The position numbers and the translations under genes are program-made. Positions 8,154 to 16,767 of a stretch of 64,000 bases of DNA are shown piece by piece (within the stretch, counting starts at the first letter, position 1; every line of letters starts with the position of its first letter). The stretch is taken from the NCBI GenBank assembly GCA_033105485.1, contig CP136956.1:434001-498000 (forward strand), read 5' to 3'. The notes under the pieces are model-generated. The model searched no databases, was not told the DNA's origin, and saw only the letters and a program-made list of their open reading frames with translations. Origin of the DNA: LVI-A0039 sp033105485 (GTDB lineage: Bacteria; Bacillota_I; Bacilli_A; UBA3375).

Positions 8154-9740
8154 CTAAGACATGTAGTCATCTACAACGTTTCTCACTTTAGTAATACGAC
8201 CACCATATACTATATGAACATTGTTCTTATCTGGTTCTATTATACCATTTGGATTTGTTTTCTTGATTAAGTCTTGGTTAACTTTACTGTTATCTTTAAT
8301 TTCAACTCGTAATCTTGAAATACAGTTATCTACCTCTACAATATTTTCGATACCACCTAAACCATCAACAACAAGTTTAGCTAAGTCTTCATCACTTTGG
8401 TTTTGACTTACTTTTTCATCTTCTTCTGTTTCTGAAAAGTCTGATTCGTTTCTACCAAGTGTTCCAATATTGAACTTTATGATTGTGAACCTAAATGCAA
8501 AGTAATAAACTGCAAACATTATTGGTCCCCACCATAAATAAATATACCACTTAGTACTTGTACCTTGTAATACACCGAATACAAACCAGTCAATCAAACC
8601 ACCTTGGATATTCCCAATCGTAACTCCTAATACTGCAGGGATTAATTGTGAGATACCCATTAAGAACGCATTTAATAAATATAATAATGGTGAAATAAAA
8701 ATGAATGTGAATTCAATTGGCTCAGTAATTCCTGTAAGCACAACGGCTACTAAACCAGGAATAAAAAATTTTAAAACTTTATTACGCTTTTCTGGAAGCG
8801 CTGTATGATACATTGCTAGTACAGCAGCTGGCATACCAAATACCATATGTAAAATTCTTCCTTGTGCTAAATACATTGTTGCTTCTGGGCTAAATGCTGT
8901 TCCACTATCAAGTTGTGCTAGATAAATATTTAAAGCACCAACTACATTTTCGCCATTAACTGTTTCCATACCACCTAATGCAGTAAATCTAAATGTTTGA
9001 TTTAAAATGTGGTGTAAACCAGTTGGATTGATTAATTTTTCTAACGCTCCATATGCAAAAGCACTAAATACACCTAAAGAACTAATAACTGAACCAGCAG
9101 CGATAATTGCATTATTTACTAGTGGCCAAATATATACTAGCATTGCACCTACTACCGTAAGTGATAGTACTGTAATAATCGGTACAAATCTTTTCCCACT
9201 ATAAAATGATAACGCTTCAGGTAATTCATGTTGACGAAAACGATTGTGAAGTGTAACAGTTATTAGACCTGCAATTATCCCACCGATTACATTCATGTTG
9301 TAACCAAAAATTCCGAGCGATGTTGTATAAAGTGAGTTTAAAACTGTCGCATCAACATTATCCATACCAGATGCCATTAATGCATCAACTGATGTAGTAT
9401 CAGCCGTTATTCCTTTTAAACTTAATACAAAACTCATAGAAACTAACATTGCAATATACCCAATTGCTGCAGAGTAAGTAGCAACTTCTTTATCTTTTTT
9501 CACCATACCAAATGCTATAGACATAGCAAATAATAATGGTAAGTATGTAAATGGAATTCCCGCAATTTTTCGAATTAATCCTAATACTGCTTGAATAGTA
9601 TCATTCCCTAAGAATGGAACAATATTAATTATGCTTTGATTTTGTAATGCAGCACTTACCCCTAAGAATATCGCCATGAAAGACAATAGCGATATTGGGA
9701 ATAAAAGTGTTTTCCCGAATGATTGTAACTTTTTATTCAT
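8154..9740 (-). CDS. PTS EIICB permease, glucose/maltoside superfamily (mannosylglycerate candidate)
   Basis: A 528-residue PTS permease. The EIIC domain (~1-420) has about ten membrane helices and the ITEPIEFTF motif typical of the glucose superfamily (MalX/GlvC-like). After a linker the EIIB domain carries the phospho-Cys in NCISRLRVEIKD (~475). No EIIA is fused, so a separate EIIA must donate phosphate. It lies eight bases downstream of the GH38 gene and eight bases upstream of glycerate kinase. In Escherichia coli the mannosylglycerate permease MngA is of the fructose family, so if the substrate is the same, a different permease family has been recruited. The substrate is an inference from the neighbours. 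Confidence 0.88.
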   Translation of the reverse strand: MNKKLQSFGKTLLFPISLLSFMAIFLGVSAALQNQSIINIVPFLGNDTIQAVLGLIRKIAGIPFTYLPLLFAMSIAFGMVKKDKEVATYSAAIGYIAMLVSMSFVLSLKGITADTTSVDALMASGMDNVDATVLNSLYTTSLGIFGYNMNVIGGIIAGLITVTLHNRFRQHELPEALSFYSGKRFVPIITVLSLTVVGAMLVYIWPLVNNAIIAAGSVISSLGVFSAFAYGALEKLINPTGLHHILNQTFRFTALGGMETVNGENVVGALNIYLAQLDSGTAFSPEATMYLAQGRILHMVFGMPAAVLAMYHTALPEKRNKVLKFFIPGLVAVVLTGITEPIEFTFIFISPLLYLLNAFLMGISQLIPAVLGVTIGNIQGGLIDWFVFGVLQGTSTKWYIYLWWGPIMFAVYYFAFRFTIIKFNIGTLGRNESDFSETEEDEKVSQNQSDEDLAKLVVDGLGGIENIVEVDNCISRLRVEIKDNSKVNQDLIKKTNPNGIIEPDKNNVHIVYGGRITKVRNVVDDYMS

Positions 9741-9748
9741 ATACTCTC

Positions 9749-12277
9749 CTATAACTTAACTGTAACTATTTGATTTGTGTTAACTGTAATTTGACTTGTT
9801 TTTTCAATGTTATTTTCTAACATATCTGTTAATACCACTTCATTAGCAAAGTCGATAGTAACAGGATCATTTTCATTAAATAAACGAATTACCAATTCAT
9901 TATCTAAACTATATTTAATGGCACTGATTGTGCATCCCTTAAGATCTAGTTGTAAACTATCATAATTAACTTTAGTTCTAAAATCATTTACATTGAAACG
10001 ATTATATTTCTTAAGTTGATATCCACTGATTGGTGTTAACCACTCTTTAGCAATATTGGCTTCACACATTTCATCTTTAATAAAACTGATTGCAAATTCC
10101 ATCTTGAATTCTGTATTATCCAGTTGATTGTCTGGTGTTGGAACTTCGATTCCCGATGGACGACCTGGTCTATTAACAAGCTCTCTTTTACCTAGTTGCG
10201 AGAAACTTCTAAATAAAGTAACATAGATTGTACTATCTTTTACTTCATATTCTTTATGACCATACGCATAAACAACATTATACGAGTTTTCATCACTATA
10301 ATTAATGTATGAATTAAATGTTTCAATTGCAACTGGTTTCTCAGCCCATTTTTCTTCTTCCCATACTGCCATCTCAGCATAGTTGTAAATTGGTCTTGTA
10401 ATTTTAGATAACTGCATATCAGTTGTTACTGTCTTTGATGTACAATCTGTTCTAACAACTAATCTAAACCTAGAGTCCTTAACTTTATTTTTTGTAGTTA
10501 TTGTTGTTTTGATTAACTTACTACTATCTAACGTTAATGTAACATTAAACGTCATATTAGTATCATCAATACCTGCTTCTCTGTTTTTAAAGTTAGCAGG
10601 CAACAAGAACTCGATATCAAAGTTTAGCTTCTTAATTAATTTTGAAGTTGTCATAGATACATTAGCAATTGCTAACGGTTTTATATATTTATCAACTACA
10701 GGAGGTGAATAGTCATAACTATCACCTACATCTGCGCTATTTTCAATACTAATAAACTCACTAACAGTTTGTCCTGTATGCTTATTAAATAGTGTTAATT
10801 TGTTGTCAATAATGTCTATTTTGTAATAATCATTCTCTACACTATTACTACTTATCACTTGAGTTGGAGCTTGCCCTTCAACAACTTTCAGTTTCTTCAC
10901 TGAAAGTCCTTCGATTGATGGAAGTGATGCTGTTATGCTATATTTATTTGTTTTAACATCTAATAATCTAGCAGCTATTTGACGATCAATTGTTCCAGCA
11001 TCAATGACTTCATGGTTATTAATTACATAGCTAATTTCTTTTCCTTGTTCATCAACAATAATAAAATCTTTATTATCAACTAACAAATCAATATCAACTA
11101 ATTCATTTTCACGTTTATATGGAAGGTAATTGAATACTGTAATATCTCCAATGTTTACTTGTGTTTGTGCTATATAGCGCATGTACATTTCAATTTGAGT
11201 ATCAACTACTTCTTTGACTTGAATTAAACGTTGTTTTATATCAGCGTTTACACCATCAGTGTTACATCCTCCAATACTATCATGAGCATGTGCTCCAAAC
11301 ATAATTTTGTAACACTTATCAAAAACATCATGAGGATAGTCAATATCTATTTTAGTCCCCAAAATCGCAAGTGGCTCTAAGATATTAAATAATTTATATT
11401 CAAGTTCTGTATTTAATAACTTAATATCCATACGAGTAGAATTAATTGTTTTATGTATACGAGCATGCTTTGAGTGAACCAGTTCACCTTCAACCTCTTC
11501 TAAATCTGCCCTGCGTACTACATCTAGGTAATCTTCAAAAGTCCCTACACTAATATCATCATTTGAATAAAATTCTTTTAGGATTGAAATAATATCTTTT
11601 ATATTACGCTGAATTGGCATCTGATCATGACCATTCATAACAAGTCTTGCATCAGTAGCACTATAATTATCAAGTACATTCATGATTTTACCCATACGAA
11701 CTTCTAATTCTTTAGGATCGCTTTCTAGGTATTTAGCCCCTTGGTATCCTGTTGCTAAATTAATACCATAAATAACACTACCATCTACACCTTTCCATAA
11801 AAAATCTGATTTATCTGCTTTAAGTTCACTAAACCCTCTCCAGAAAATTGTATTGTCAATTCCAAATTGTTTATAGATTTGTGGCATTTGACTGTTATGA
11901 CCAAAAGTATCTGGAGCATAACCATTTAGCATTGGTTTATCTGTAAACTCTAGCGCTCGCTTAATTCCGTAATATAAGTTACGAATAATACTTTCACCAT
12001 GAACTAACATTAAATCTGTTTGTGTATACCATGGTCCAACTAACAGTTGACCATTAGCAATTAATTTTCCTAGACGTTCTTTATAGTCAGGTGCAAATTC
12101 TAAAAAGTCATCAATCATTACACTTTGACCATCTAGTATGTATTTTATATCTTGATTTTCCTCCAAGTATTCGATAACCTCGTACATATGTGTACGTAAA
12201 ATTGTTTGTGTTTCATCTTTAGTAAAGTACCACTCACGATCCCAGTGAGTGTGCATAATTATTTTTGTCTGTCTCAT
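9749..12277 (-). CDS. GH38 alpha-mannosidase, MngB-like (phospho-mannosylglycerate hydrolase candidate)
   Basis: An 842-residue family 38 glycoside hydrolase. The zinc-site motif HTHWDREW is at residues 9-16, APDTFGHNSQ near 110, and NGHDQMP near 215. The long C-terminal part is the usual beta domain. Bacterial MngB enzymes hydrolyse 2-O-(6-phospho-mannosyl)-glycerate to mannose 6-phosphate and glycerate. Co-transcription with a PTS permease and a glycerate kinase supports that role here. The start ATG follows GAAAGGAAG, and its own promoter lies between it and the RpiR gene terminator. No signal peptide, so cytoplasmic. An alternative is a general alpha-mannosidase acting on other PTS-imported mannosides. 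Confidence 0.93.
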   Translation of the reverse strand: MRQTKIIMHTHWDREWYFTKDETQTILRTHMYEVIEYLEENQDIKYILDGQSVMIDDFLEFAPDYKERLGKLIANGQLLVGPWYTQTDLMLVHGESIIRNLYYGIKRALEFTDKPMLNGYAPDTFGHNSQMPQIYKQFGIDNTIFWRGFSELKADKSDFLWKGVDGSVIYGINLATGYQGAKYLESDPKELEVRMGKIMNVLDNYSATDARLVMNGHDQMPIQRNIKDIISILKEFYSNDDISVGTFEDYLDVVRRADLEEVEGELVHSKHARIHKTINSTRMDIKLLNTELEYKLFNILEPLAILGTKIDIDYPHDVFDKCYKIMFGAHAHDSIGGCNTDGVNADIKQRLIQVKEVVDTQIEMYMRYIAQTQVNIGDITVFNYLPYKRENELVDIDLLVDNKDFIIVDEQGKEISYVINNHEVIDAGTIDRQIAARLLDVKTNKYSITASLPSIEGLSVKKLKVVEGQAPTQVISSNSVENDYYKIDIIDNKLTLFNKHTGQTVSEFISIENSADVGDSYDYSPPVVDKYIKPLAIANVSMTTSKLIKKLNFDIEFLLPANFKNREAGIDDTNMTFNVTLTLDSSKLIKTTITTKNKVKDSRFRLVVRTDCTSKTVTTDMQLSKITRPIYNYAEMAVWEEEKWAEKPVAIETFNSYINYSDENSYNVVYAYGHKEYEVKDSTIYVTLFRSFSQLGKRELVNRPGRPSGIEVPTPDNQLDNTEFKMEFAISFIKDEMCEANIAKEWLTPISGYQLKKYNRFNVNDFRTKVNYDSLQLDLKGCTISAIKYSLDNELVIRLFNENDPVTIDFANEVVLTDMLENNIEKTSQITVNTNQIVTVKL

Positions 12278-12299
12278 AACTTCCTTTCATATCACAAGT

Positions 12300-12317
12300 A
12301 TTATAAAACGATTACAT
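12300..12317 (-). promoter_or_regulatory. Promoter -10 box and cre-like site of the mannosylglycerate operon
   Basis: On the minus strand a TATAAT box occupies 12305-12300. The overlapping 15-mer at 12317-12303, ATGTAATCGTTTTAT, fits the CcpA operator consensus WTGNAANCGNWNNCW at all fixed positions but one (A where C is expected). A site here would block polymerase, as expected for carbon catabolite repression. No clear -35 box was seen. Confidence 0.5.
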
Positions 12318-12319
12318 AA

Positions 12320-12347
12320 TTAAAACCTTCCAACTAAATGGAAGGCC
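12320..12347 (-). terminator. Terminator of the RpiR gene
   Basis: CCTTCCA (12326-12332) pairs with TGGAAGG (12339-12345), followed by TTTTAATTA on the minus strand. It starts eight bases after the RpiR stop codon, so the regulator is transcribed separately from the operon it precedes. Confidence 0.8.
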
Positions 12348-12354
12348 TTTCATT

Positions 12355-13062
12355 TTATATTTTTGAAACTACATCATTGATCATTACAAGCATATGTATT
12401 TGTTGTTCACGTGTTAATGGATCAAGTTTATCAATTAAAATATTATGAGTAAAACTAACATTCGAAATCTTATCTAACTTACTTCCACTCGCAGTTATTG
12501 CAAGTATATTATGTTTGTCTTTTAGATTATTAACCAAATCTAAGATTCGTTCAGTTTCACCACTACTTGAGATGATTAATAAGTTTTCTCCACTAAAGTT
12601 CTCTAACATCTTTTGCTGTTCGACATCTATACATTTAATCCCAATATTGAGTAATTGTCTTTCCAAGTATAAAGCAGCTATATTAGATGCACCGGCACTA
12701 TATACAAATAAGACTTCACTTTCCTTAATTGCGTTAGCTAATAAACTACTTTGTTCAAAGTTAACCTTAGCAATCAAATTGGTTGTATCTGCGACAGTTC
12801 TGTTGCTGTTTACATTTTTATTTCTTAAGTTAAGATCATCAATTAACGCGTGTTTTAAATGGCTAAATCCTAATGTTCCTAGTTTCTTACATGTTCTATT
12901 AATTGTAGCTGGTGAGGTGAATGTAATTTCTGCTAATTCTTCAGATGAGACTTCACTTATAGTCTCCATATTCTCTCTAATATATGAATATACAGTAAAT
13001 TCACCTCTACTAAATTCATTAGTAATATTACTGTTATCAAATAAATGCAATACCTTGTACAT
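12355..13062 (-). CDS. RpiR-family regulator of the mannosylglycerate operon
   Basis: A 235-residue protein with an N-terminal RpiR-type helix-turn-helix (~1-75, with FTSPATINRTCKKLG as recognition region) and a C-terminal SIS sugar-phosphate binding domain (~100-230, with YSAGASN and SSSGET loops). RpiR proteins sense phosphosugars; mannose 6-phosphate or the phosphorylated disaccharide would be a logical ligand here (inference). A GGAGG site lies six bases before the ATG. It sits directly upstream of the GH38-PTS-kinase operon on the same strand. A remnant of another RpiR N-terminus occurs near 20666-20800. Confidence 0.9.
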   Translation of the reverse strand: MYKVLHLFDNSNITNEFSRGEFTVYSYIRENMETISEVSSEELAEITFTSPATINRTCKKLGTLGFSHLKHALIDDLNLRNKNVNSNRTVADTTNLIAKVNFEQSSLLANAIKESEVLFVYSAGASNIAALYLERQLLNIGIKCIDVEQQKMLENFSGENLLIISSSGETERILDLVNNLKDKHNILAITASGSKLDKISNVSFTHNILIDKLDPLTREQQIHMLVMINDVVSKI

Positions 13063-13195
13063 ATAACCTCCAATACTTTAATATATCACATTTCAATATC
13101 ATAATGTTTACAAATGAGTTCTTGTCGCGTATTGTAGCCATTTTTTTTATAAATTTTCTCCTGCTAATAATACTCCATTCTTTTCATATTTCCTA

Positions 13196-13224
13196 TAAAA
13201 AAGAGGATGCAATAGCATCCTCTT
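13196..13224 (-). terminator. Terminator of the arylsulfotransferase-like operon
   Basis: AGAGGATGC (13202-13210) pairs perfectly with GCATCCTCT (13215-13223), followed by six T residues on the minus strand. Confidence 0.88.
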
Positions 13225-13242
13225 TAATTTTATTATTCACTT

Positions 13243-13371
13243 TTATTTACAGAATAAAGCTCCTGTATCTTCAGTAGGGAATAGTTCAATTCCAAATAAT
13301 TGAATTAGTTCATAACCAATAAGTAGTGCTAAAACAACAATAATAATTCCATATAAAATTTTAGTTTTCAT
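13243..13371 (-). CDS. 42-residue single-span membrane protein, linked to the ASST-like gene
   Basis: A short gene: ATG at 13369-13371 with a GGAGAGTAA site, 42 codons, stop at 13243-13245. The product starts MKTKILYG, has one strongly hydrophobic helix (residues ~5-24) and a short outer tail ending LFCK with one Cys. It lies 19 bases after the arylsulfotransferase-like gene and before its terminator, so both share a transcript. Role unknown; a small partner or redox-active subunit of the sulfotransferase is possible but unproven. Confidence 0.65.
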   Translation of the reverse strand: MKTKILYGIIIVVLALLIGYELIQLFGIELFPTEDTGALFCK

Positions 13372-13390
13372 TTACTCTCCTAATATTCTC

Positions 13391-15007
13391 TTACTCAACA
13401 TTATCTAGTAAAGTTGAAAGTTCACTTTGTTCTTTAAAGATTGTACGGTAATATCCATTACCATCATAATCTTGAACTTTAAATTCAATTAAAGTATTTC
13501 CTTGATTATCAATTAAATAACTCTTTGATTTTGCACCAATACTGAAGTGCACTAATAAATTATCACTTGGTGTGTTAAATACTGCTGACATAATATCTGC
13601 TTTTTGATTATCAACAACAAATGAGTCAATTTGTTCAACCGTACGTTTCGTTTCATCAATAGCATATACTAATACATCTGAAGTATCATAAGTACATACT
13701 GAAGGATTTGGCTCTTCTTCATACGTTTTCCATTGAAGTACACCATCATCATTCTTACAGTTATTATTATTAAATACTGAAAGGATTAACTTACCTTGAT
13801 CACGCTCTGCATCATACTTGCTATTCTCATTAATAAATACTGTGTGTTGTCCTGAAGTTTGTTCAAAGCTATCGGCATTTAAAATCTCTAAACTTTTATC
13901 TTTATTTTCAATATTTGATTCATCATCCTGAATAACCCATACAACTGATCCATCGTCTGCATCTAAAGCAGCAATTAAACTTTGTGTTTGAGAACTAACA
14001 ATTAACTCATTACTTTCCGAGACATAGTCAATTGAGTTTAAGTGAATGAAATCGTTTGTATTTGGAGTACCATATTGAGATACTAAGTTTTCATCGAAGT
14101 CATCATGAACATCAAAAATTTCAACTGGGTATTCGCTTGAATCATCATACTTGAAAATTAAACTTTCTGCATATGGAATATTCGTAAAGTCTACATTATA
14201 ACTAGCTAATGCATACGTATATCCATCATCTGATTTCACTACATCATGGTGGAAGTTATACTCTGCACTAGGCGTTCTGTATGTATTTAGAATTTTTCCC
14301 ATAATATTTAATTCATAAATAGTTTGATAGTTATCTACTTTTACAAATAAACTTCCATCATTAAACTTCATTGGATTATCTTCTACACCTGCATTTAGAT
14401 TAAATCTAATGTTTCCTGCTGTATCAAAAGCATTGTAGAATGCATCAAAATACCAACCATTTGCAGTTTCCTCATCAAGATCCGCTTTTATTTTTACATC
14501 CATTGGATAGTAATCTGCATTACCTGTTGCAATGATTACATCTGAACTTGATTTTAATCCTGTTTTATCTTCTAAGCTAATTGTTACTTTATTATTTGTA
14601 TTTTCAAATAGTCCAATAACTGGGATTTTTACAGTTGTATTATATTCATCATTACTGTATACAAAGTTATTAGCTTCATCTTCTGAATGGACAGTATATG
14701 TATATTTAACTGGCTTTTGGCTGTCAAAAATTACATATGCACTTAATGGGTTAATTCCATATGGATTAACTTTAACATATGGGTCAGTTGAAGTATACTT
14801 TGTATCAAATGCTTGATATTCTTCTTTAAGTTCTTTTTCTTGTGCTTCTTGATAAGCAGCATTAGTAAATAGACCACTTTCACTCCACGTCTTATCATTA
14901 ACTGGGATTTCGGTAACAGTAGAACCTGTATCTAGTACTCTATTTAATAAAAATAAAGCGACTACTAATATAAACAATCCTACTACAATTGCATCTCTTT
15001 TTTTCAT
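13391..15007 (-). CDS. Aryl-sulfate sulfotransferase (ASST)-like protein, membrane anchored
   Basis: A 538-residue exported protein. Residues 1-25 form a signal anchor (KKRDAIVVGLF start). An N-terminal beta domain (~85-165) is followed by a beta-propeller. Conserved His positions of PAPS-independent arylsulfotransferases can be recognised in YNFHHDVV, NDFIHLNSID and TSGQHTVFI, the last corresponding to the region of the catalytic His. These enzymes move sulfate between phenolic compounds outside the cytoplasm. Two Cys (in NNNNCKN and PSVCTYD) could form a disulfide. The gene is preceded by its own promoter region and followed by the 42-residue membrane protein. Donor and acceptor are unknown; an inactive homologue cannot be ruled out. 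Confidence 0.8.
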   Translation of the reverse strand: MKKRDAIVVGLFILVVALFLLNRVLDTGSTVTEIPVNDKTWSESGLFTNAAYQEAQEKELKEEYQAFDTKYTSTDPYVKVNPYGINPLSAYVIFDSQKPVKYTYTVHSEDEANNFVYSNDEYNTTVKIPVIGLFENTNNKVTISLEDKTGLKSSSDVIIATGNADYYPMDVKIKADLDEETANGWYFDAFYNAFDTAGNIRFNLNAGVEDNPMKFNDGSLFVKVDNYQTIYELNIMGKILNTYRTPSAEYNFHHDVVKSDDGYTYALASYNVDFTNIPYAESLIFKYDDSSEYPVEIFDVHDDFDENLVSQYGTPNTNDFIHLNSIDYVSESNELIVSSQTQSLIAALDADDGSVVWVIQDDESNIENKDKSLEILNADSFEQTSGQHTVFINENSKYDAERDQGKLILSVFNNNNCKNDDGVLQWKTYEEEPNPSVCTYDTSDVLVYAIDETKRTVEQIDSFVVDNQKADIMSAVFNTPSDNLLVHFSIGAKSKSYLIDNQGNTLIEFKVQDYDGNGYYRTIFKEQSELSTLLDNVE

Positions 15008-15152
15008 CTTCTCTCCTCACATATCAAAAAAGTGTATCATAGATTTGCATCTTAATGGTGACAATATTATGTGAAAATTATCACAATACATCTTAACCAT
15101 CGACATATATATAAAATACTATATATTTTAATTTTTTGCATTAACTAAATAC

Positions 15153-15181
15153 CAAAAAAGCAACCAACAAATGTTGATTAC
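15153..15181 (-). terminator. Terminator of the Rieske-VOC operon
   Basis: GTAATCAAC and GTTGGTTGC (minus strand; plus 15160-15168 and 15173-15181) pair over nine positions if G-U pairs are counted, followed by TTTTTT. Confidence 0.75.
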
Positions 15182-15191
15182 TTTAAATAGA

Positions 15192-15560
15192 CTATAGATG
15201 TTGATCAATTAATATTACATTGCCATCTGGATCTTTAATCATAAAGTGATTTGGCCCACAAGTCTCTTCAGTTCCAAGTTCCCCGACATCATAACCATAA
15301 TCTTTTAATATATTATGAATTTCACGAACATCATCTCCGTTTGTTTCTTCACAATCACGATTCCACTTTGGATTGAACGTTAGCATATTTTCTTCTAACA
15401 TCCCTTCATATAATCCAATTGTCATTGTATCGTTTTGCATTACAATGTATTGATATTCAATATTCCCACCGCTTTGTTTAAATCCTAATAATTGATAGAA
15501 CTCCATTGATTTTTCTAGATTCTCAACTTTAAGTGAGATACTTCCATTTCCAATATTCAT
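15192..15560 (-). CDS. VOC (glyoxalase/dioxygenase fold) protein
   Basis: A 122-residue protein with the two beta-alpha-beta repeats of the vicinal oxygen chelate superfamily: LKVENLEKSMEFYQLLGF at the N-terminus and the closing KDPDGNVILID strand. Metal ligands are not obvious, and the family covers glyoxalases, dioxygenases and drug-binding proteins, so no reaction is assigned. It begins 11 bases after the Rieske oxygenase gene with an AGGAGCTAACT site and shares its transcript and terminator. Confidence 0.82.
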   Translation of the reverse strand: MNIGNGSISLKVENLEKSMEFYQLLGFKQSGGNIEYQYIVMQNDTMTIGLYEGMLEENMLTFNPKWNRDCEETNGDDVREIHNILKDYGYDVGELGTEETCGPNHFMIKDPDGNVILIDQHL

Positions 15561-15571
15561 AGTTAGCTCCT

Positions 15572-16525
15572 TTATTTTTTCATTGCTTTTACCATTCTTC
15601 GATATTGACCAATTGGTAAATCACCAGGAATTAAGTTCTCCTTAATATCACCATGGGTATTAATTGGGGTTTGAGTAAGTACTACTCGTTTATCTTCATT
15701 AAGTACTTTAAGATTAAATCTGTTTAGCATAAATAGTACTCCACTTCTAATAACCGGGACATTTACAAAACTTTGATATGAACGTAAATAGATTATGGTT
15801 GTTTGTTCATCAACTGGTACAAAGGCAGCGACAATACTAAGTTTATCACTAATCTTATTTTGCCATAGATTAGGCATGATGAATTTCAATTTAAAGTAGC
15901 TATCTAGATCTGTCATCTCACTTGCTTTAAGTGGGGTTTGACCAACATCCACTTGATTATATACATAGATAGTCATCTTATCTTCATCTATTTTAGTAAC
16001 TGGTCCATTAACTAATGTTTTGTTTCCACGTCCAATTGTAGTGCTATGAACAAATGGAACATGAACTACATCTAGCTGATTCTCAACAGCCCTTGAATAG
16101 TGCGTATTCCATTCATTATAACTTGTCTTGTAACTTACCTCATCAAGTCCACTAAAGTATTCAGGAGCAGTATCAGTCTCTACTCCATTGTACATAAAGA
16201 TAAAACCATTACGTTCATAAGTAGGATATGTTCGAACATTAAACCTACTCGATACTTTGCTATCTTTACCATTAGCAGGAATCTTTATACATTCACCGCT
16301 ACTGCTGAATTCAAATCCATGAAATGGACAAGTTACACAACCGGACTTAACAGTTCCAATTGATAGTTTAACTCCACGGTGAGAACATTTGTCTTCCATG
16401 CAAACAACACTCCCATCATCTTCACGGTAAAAGACTAGGGATTTATTAAGTCGTTTTACTCCAAGTAGATTGTCCTTTTTTACCTCTTTAGATTCCAGCA
16501 CTACATACCACATGTTTTCAATCAT
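15572..16525 (-). CDS. Rieske 2Fe-2S oxygenase (copy 1)
   Basis: A 317-residue Rieske non-heme iron oxygenase of the pheophorbide a oxygenase-like type. The Rieske cluster ligands are in DKCSHRGV and CPFHGF (residues ~46-70). The mononuclear iron site is suggested by NQLDVVHVPFVH (~150), giving the Asp/His/His pattern. Such enzymes hydroxylate or cleave aromatic rings using electrons from a separate reductase, which is not present nearby. The frame opens four codons earlier with GTG, but those codons contain the GGAGG site, so ATG at 16525 is chosen. A TATAAT box precedes it. A close paralogue is at 43620-44573, and a decayed third copy lies at 20170-20665. Confidence 0.9.
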   Translation of the reverse strand: MIENMWYVVLESKEVKKDNLLGVKRLNKSLVFYREDDGSVVCMEDKCSHRGVKLSIGTVKSGCVTCPFHGFEFSSSGECIKIPANGKDSKVSSRFNVRTYPTYERNGFIFMYNGVETDTAPEYFSGLDEVSYKTSYNEWNTHYSRAVENQLDVVHVPFVHSTTIGRGNKTLVNGPVTKIDEDKMTIYVYNQVDVGQTPLKASEMTDLDSYFKLKFIMPNLWQNKISDKLSIVAAFVPVDEQTTIIYLRSYQSFVNVPVIRSGVLFMLNRFNLKVLNEDKRVVLTQTPINTHGDIKENLIPGDLPIGQYRRMVKAMKK

Positions 16526-16559
16526 ACTTACCTCCACTATTTACCAATATTATAACATC

Positions 16560-16767
16560 TAGCTGAAACATAAGCACAGCAAAAATATAAATATAACTTG
16601 AAACTTATTTCAGATAAAATTAAATTTATTTTTTATAGTCGTTCTATTTTAAAATCCTAGGGTTAAGACACAACATTTTGTATATCTTAATTTAATAGTT
16701 TAGATTCTATTTAACTAGCTTCTTGACACATATTAGCATTTACTAATACTAGTGATAATCTAAGTAT
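16560..16767. other. AT-rich intergenic region, no gene seen
   Basis: About 200 bases between the Rieske promoter and the broken argH. No open frame with a ribosome site, repeat or clear terminator is visible, although a terminator for the transporter-argH unit would be expected here. Confidence 0.6.

Noticed and set aside
13100..13195. Minus-strand frame QEKIYKKNGYNT...YDIEM with an in-frame stop upstream
   Set aside because: Only 25 codons, no clear family; perhaps a gene remnant but too short to annotate.
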